DNA from: Actinomycetota bacterium
GTDB lineage: Bacteria > Actinomycetota > Acidimicrobiia > Acidimicrobiales > Ilumatobacteraceae
Assembly: GCA_009703975.1 (NCBI GenBank)
Contig: WLFB01000041.1
Location: 1 to 8,438 of the forward strand
Direction: 5' to 3'
DNA: 8,438 bases
A program made the position numbers and the translations under genes. Positions 6,126-8,438 of the stretch are shown one piece after another. Each line of letters begins with the position of its first letter. Positions within the stretch are counted from its first letter, which is position 1. Under the pieces are notes generated by a model. The model searched no databases. It was given only the letters and a program-made list of their open reading frames with translations, and had not been told where the DNA came from.

Positions 6126-6614
6126 TTAGATCGGGTCGCTGACTCGCTCAAGAGTGACTTTTAGACCACCTAAATCTGGTCGAGTCCAGATCATGTGGCC
6201 ATCGGCGTCGAGGCGCCGCGTGACTTCGATTCCGGGCAAACCAACTGGTCGCAAGACAAAAACTTGATCTTCGTATGTCGCAATCACATGAATCGGTGTT
6301 TTGAAGTCAAAGACCGAGACATCATGAACGCCATTGCCTTCAGTGCCATCGGCGCGAGCATCGGCGATTGTGCCGCCGCCACAGTCAACAATTCTGTCGC
6401 CGCACTGTTCGATGCGCTCTGTATAAAACATGATTCGGTCGTCGGCAGGCACGCTGACGCCAGCACGCTCGGCGCGAATTGTCTTCCAAATTCCGCGAAG
6501 GTCGGGGGCGCCTTGCACAAGCGGTTCAGTGCACCCACCAAGAATCAACGGAGGAAATGTTTTGCCGTAACCACCGGGTGGTGTGTGAGCAACAGGTATT
6601 TGATTTGCCTTCAT
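6126..6614 (-). CDS. Hypothetical protein, beta-strand-rich, function unknown
   Basis: I do not recognise this 162-residue protein by name. It has no signal peptide or membrane helix. From about residue 40 it alternates short hydrophobic strands with polar turns: DLRGIWKTIRAERAG, then FYTERIEQCGDRIVDCGGG, then DGTEGNGVHDVSVFDF, HVIATYEDQVFVLRP, VTRRLDADGHMIWTRP and KVTLERV. This pattern suggests a small beta-barrel of lipocalin or fatty-acid-binding shape, but that is only a guess from strand pattern. It contains three cysteines (one in GGCTEP, two in EQCGDRIVDC). It follows the thioredoxin-like gene on the same strand after 51 bp and may be the third gene of the dsbB operon. ATG 6614 is preferred over TTG 6620; neither has a clear ribosome-binding site. 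The antisense frame at 6195-6656 has no comparable regularity. Confidence 0.7.
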   Translation of the reverse strand: MKANQIPVAHTPPGGYGKTFPPLILGGCTEPLVQGAPDLRGIWKTIRAERAGVSVPADDRIMFYTERIEQCGDRIVDCGGGTIADARADGTEGNGVHDVSVFDFKTPIHVIATYEDQVFVLRPVGLPGIEVTRRLDADGHMIWTRPDLGGLKVTLERVSDPI

Positions 6615-6665
6615 TTTCAAGCAATTTTGTATTGGCGCACTGTTAAATACGTTTGAGCGAGTTGT

Positions 6666-7310
6666 TTAGACACCGAGAGTTTTGTTGATGATATCGGTGA
6701 GCACTTTCATTTCGATCTCGCCGCTTCCTCGAAATGCGACTTTGCCACTTGAATCAAGCAACACAAAAAATGGAAACCCAGAAACGCCCATCGCGTTTGC
6801 AGCCGTTTTTTCTGCACTGTCTGCCATTACCGGCCACAGCGCTGGAAACTCTTCACGGGCCAACCACTCAGAAGGCGGAAAGTTTGGCGACGCAGGGTCA
6901 GTTGAAGTGGCGACAGCAATTACATCGACGCCGCTTGGCACAAGACCATCTTGATTCCATTTCACGAGCAACGGCACTTCGCGCTGACAGTGCGGGCACC
7001 AGTGCGCGAGAAACATAAGCAGAGTCGGTGCGCCTGGTGATGTGACGATCTTGTTTCCGGTGAAACCAGCGCCCGTAAGAACTGGCGCGGTCATGCCGAT
7101 GGCTTTATCAGGAGCACCATCTGCGTAGGCCGGCAGAACATCACCTGAAACTTCAACAGCATGAAACTCGTCAACTCCCTGCGCGACTTCATCGGTGCCC
7201 GACTGGCTGGCTATCGCAACGATCGCCATCACCGCAATCGCGGCAACGATGCCACCGATTAGCCAAAACGTTTTATTCGATCCTGATGAATTAATTTTTC
7301 GTGAGTTCAT
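6666..7310 (-). CDS. Membrane-anchored thioredoxin-like thiol oxidoreductase with CPHC active site
   Basis: This 214-residue protein has a short cytoplasmic N-terminus, one signal-anchor helix (about residues 15-35) and an extracytoplasmic TlpA/ResA-like thioredoxin fold. The active site is FLAHWCPHCQREVP (100-113), with C105 and C108; the cis-proline loop is GVSGFPFFVLLD (175-186, P180), followed by GKVAFRGSGEI (189-199). The CPHC dipeptide (Pro-His) is that of oxidising E. coli DsbA, whereas reducing ResA/TlpA proteins usually have CxPC with other residues. Together with the partner dsbB gene immediately upstream this points to disulfide formation in exported proteins. ATG 7310 is fixed by AGGAGAA (7320-7314), and it overlaps the dsbB stop as ATGA, implying translational coupling. 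Whether it oxidises, reduces or isomerises cannot be settled from sequence. Confidence 0.88.
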   Translation of the reverse strand: MNSRKINSSGSNKTFWLIGGIVAAIAVMAIVAIASQSGTDEVAQGVDEFHAVEVSGDVLPAYADGAPDKAIGMTAPVLTGAGFTGNKIVTSPGAPTLLMFLAHWCPHCQREVPLLVKWNQDGLVPSGVDVIAVATSTDPASPNFPPSEWLAREEFPALWPVMADSAEKTAANAMGVSGFPFFVLLDSSGKVAFRGSGEIEMKVLTDIINKTLGV

Positions 7311-7825
7311 TTATTCTCCTGTTGTGAAATTGTAACTAAAACGATTGTTGCCAAAAACGCGGTGAAAGCCATGAACGAAAGTGTGACGAATCCAAAGTTT
7401 TCGAACCAGATAAATTCGCATGGCAGTTTTGCATCGCAAACGCCCGCATCCAAATCTGGAAAGCGCTCGAGAAACCAGTGGTAAGTCGAAACGGCACCGC
7501 CGATGGATGCGAGCGAAACCGCAGCAATTTTCATGAACTTAAACTTTTTGAAATTTGCAGCAACTAGCAAAATTGCCAACGGATACATTGCTGAGCGTTG
7601 ATACCAGCACAAGCGACACGGCTTGTAGTTGACGATTTCTGAAAAATAAAGGCTGCCGAGCATTGCCGTTGTAGTGATCAAGGCCGCAAGTGGCAACGCA
7701 ATCTTTTTAACTTCAGAAATGAAACTGTCGGCCTTGGTCAGGCGGGCGATCAAGACAACCAAACTAAAAACCAAGGTGCCCAGACTCAGCATCGCAAAGA
7801 AAAGTTCAAAGACTTCGTTATTCAT
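7307..7825 (-). CDS. dsbB: Disulfide bond formation protein DsbB/BdbC family
   Basis: This membrane protein should reoxidise a DsbA-like partner and pass electrons to quinone. From ATG 7825 it has 172 residues. Hydrophobic helices lie at about 8-28, 44-62, 80-93, 99-117 and 145-165. The first redox pair is in the loop motif YKPCRLCWYQRSAMYPLA (67-84; C70, C73), the hallmark C-x-x-C-W-Y-Q-R of the BdbC branch. The second pair is C130 and C136 in GVCDAKLPCEF. Both pairs being intact argues for an active enzyme. The frame opens at TTG 7861 and contains a GTG at 7834; ATG 7825 is preferred because a TAGCGT -10 ends 10 nt upstream and a longer form would include promoter sequence. First gene of the operon; the next gene overlaps by 4 nt and encodes the probable thiol partner. 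Confidence 0.9.
   Translation of the reverse strand: MNNEVFELFFAMLSLGTLVFSLVVLIARLTKADSFISEVKKIALPLAALITTTAMLGSLYFSEIVNYKPCRLCWYQRSAMYPLAILLVAANFKKFKFMKIAAVSLASIGGAVSTYHWFLERFPDLDAGVCDAKLPCEFIWFENFGFVTLSFMAFTAFLATIVLVTISQQENK
7314..7320 (-). promoter_or_regulatory. Shine-Dalgarno of the thioredoxin-like gene, inside the dsbB 3' end
   Basis: AGGAGAA on the minus strand lies within the last codons of dsbB, with five bases between AGGAG and ATG 7310. The start codon overlaps the dsbB stop in the sequence ATGA, so ribosomes finishing dsbB can reinitiate here. Confidence 0.75.
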
Positions 7826-7834
7826 GGTGTGCAC

Positions 7835-7841
7835 TACGCTA
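7835..7841. promoter_or_regulatory. Overlapping candidate -10 motifs of dsbB and yqeY
   Basis: The seven bases TACGCTA read as TACGCT on the plus strand (7835-7840) and TAGCGT on the minus strand (7841-7836), both fitting TANNNT. The minus reading ends 10 nt before dsbB ATG 7825; the plus reading would give yqeY a leader of about 50 nt. No good -35 is seen for either direction. Low certainty. Confidence 0.25.
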
Positions 7842-7882
7842 ATTGCCAGAAACCCATTCAAGAATGAACCTGATGATCAAAC

Positions 7883-7887
7883 GGGAG
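7883..7887 (+). promoter_or_regulatory. Shine-Dalgarno site of yqeY
   Basis: GGGAG is eight bases before ATG 7896 and only two before the in-frame ATG 7890, so it favours the downstream ATG and rules out the long frame that begins inside dsbB. Confidence 0.65.
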
Positions 7888-7895
7888 TGATGAAA

Positions 7896-8357
7896 ATGTC
7901 AAACCTCAAACAACAACTTAAGGATGACTTGACTGCATCAATGAAGGCGCGCAATGAAGTTGAAACTTCTACGCTACGAATGACTTTGGCTGCGATTATG
8001 AACGCCGAGGTTGCCGGCGACCAGGCGGTTGAACTATCGAACGATCAGGTTCAAAGTGTGGTGCGGGCTGAGGCAAAAAAACGCGCAGAATCAGCTGACA
8101 TATATAAGGACGCAGGCCGCATTGAAGCCGAAGCCGCAGAACGTGCAGAATTAGCGATTCTTGAGCGATATTTACCTGCAGCAATGAGCGACGCCGATCT
8201 TGAGAAAATCGTGGATTCACAAATCGCAATAGCCGCCGCGCAAGGCCTGAGTGGCCCAAAAGCTATGGGCGCAGTGGTCAAGGCCGTTCGGGGCGAAGCT
8301 GGCGACAGTGCCGATGGGGCAAAGATTGCAAACTTAGTGAAAACAAAACTTACTTAA
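7896..8357 (+). CDS. yqeY: GatB/YqeY domain-containing protein
   Basis: This 153-residue cytoplasmic protein is a stand-alone version of the helical tail domain of GatB, the tRNA-dependent amidotransferase subunit. The family role is not firmly known; a link to tRNA or aminoacylation is inferred from GatB. Family features: an N-terminal helix LKQQLKDDLTASMKARN (4-20), LRMTLAAIMNAE (27-38), the conserved KKRAESADIYKDAGR (61-75), LAILERYLPAAMSDADLEKI (86-105), and a C-terminal GPKAMGAVVKAVRGE...ADGAKIANLVKTKL segment. Length matches the usual 147-155. The open frame extends back to 7674, but that part is antisense to dsbB. GGGAG (7883-7887) is eight bases before ATG 7896, which selects this start over ATG 7890. 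Divergent from dsbB. Confidence 0.92.
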   Translation: MSNLKQQLKDDLTASMKARNEVETSTLRMTLAAIMNAEVAGDQAVELSNDQVQSVVRAEAKKRAESADIYKDAGRIEAEAAERAELAILERYLPAAMSDADLEKIVDSQIAIAAAQGLSGPKAMGAVVKAVRGEAGDSADGAKIANLVKTKLT

Positions 8358-8438
8358 AAAACTGAATTCACAATTTAAAAATAATACGAGAAATAATCAC
8401 AAGTTCTCAAAGAGACAAGTGACACGTGATTAACGACA
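8358..8438. other. AT-rich intergenic tail, nothing assigned
   Basis: The 81 bases after yqeY are AT-rich and contain no start codon with a ribosome-binding site. I see no GC-rich stem followed by a T-run, so no intrinsic terminator for yqeY. An imperfect inverted repeat (AATCAC at 8395-8400, GTGATT at 8426-8431) is noted but too loose to name. Confidence 0.4.

Noticed and set aside
6195..6656. Plus-strand frame of 153 codons
   Set aside because: It is antisense to the hypothetical protein; it has scattered cysteines and no strand or helix regularity, whereas the minus frame shows ordered beta strands and fits the local minus-strand operon.
7674..7895. N-terminal extension of YqeY to 7674
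   Set aside because: It runs antisense through dsbB; the YqeY family begins at MSNLKQQ and a Shine-Dalgarno sits at the right distance from ATG 7896.
8395..8431. AATCAC...GTGATT inverted repeat and CACGTG (8423-8428) at the right edge
   Set aside because: The arms are only 6 bp with a 25-bp spacer, and the region is cut off by the window end. It could be an operator of the next gene, but nothing here supports naming it.

Overview
The window looks like a chromosomal segment of a low-GC actinobacterium, possibly Acidimicrobiia. GC content by eye is in the mid-40s. The reasons are the protein style (an acyl-CoA dehydrogenase and a zinc-type ABC pair of actinobacterial flavour), dense packing, and a mix of genes with clear Shine-Dalgarno sites and genes whose TANNNT -10 motif sits 6-10 nt before the start codon, as in leaderless actinobacterial transcripts. 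The lineage is an inference. I see no tRNA, rRNA, CRISPR array, insertion sequence or phage gene.

Layout. Positions 1-1797 (-) hold a CPA2-type cation:proton antiporter that runs off the left edge. It carries a C-terminal cytoplasmic region that reads like a degenerate GlnD-type HD domain. Positions 1798-1932 are a divergent promoter region. An acyl-CoA dehydrogenase (1933-3174, +) and a small DUF805 membrane protein (3191-3511, +) follow as a probable two-gene unit. Methylglyoxal synthase mgsA (3516-3956, -) is convergent with DUF805 and head-to-head with ogt (3959-4486, +), with only 2 bp between the two start codons.

Positions 4470-6054 (-) hold a zinc-type ABC transporter: permease first (5179-6054), then ATPase (4470-5201), with overlapping coding ends. 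A 7-1-7 Fur/Zur-type palindrome lies between the predicted -35 and -10 just upstream of the permease. No substrate-binding protein gene is present here. Positions 6126-7825 (-) hold dsbB, a membrane-anchored CPHC thioredoxin-like protein (overlapping ATGA junction) and an unrecognised hypothetical protein, probably one operon for envelope disulfide formation. A GatB/YqeY-family gene (7896-8357, +) diverges from dsbB. The last 81 bp hold nothing I can assign.

Functionally this is a set of small housekeeping and stress units: cation/pH homeostasis, acyl-CoA oxidation, methylglyoxal production, DNA alkylation repair, zinc uptake, extracytoplasmic thiol oxidation and a tRNA-amidotransferase-related protein. 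The most unusual items are the antiporter's fused C-terminal domain, the interlocked mgsA/ogt start region and the Zur-like leaderless promoter.
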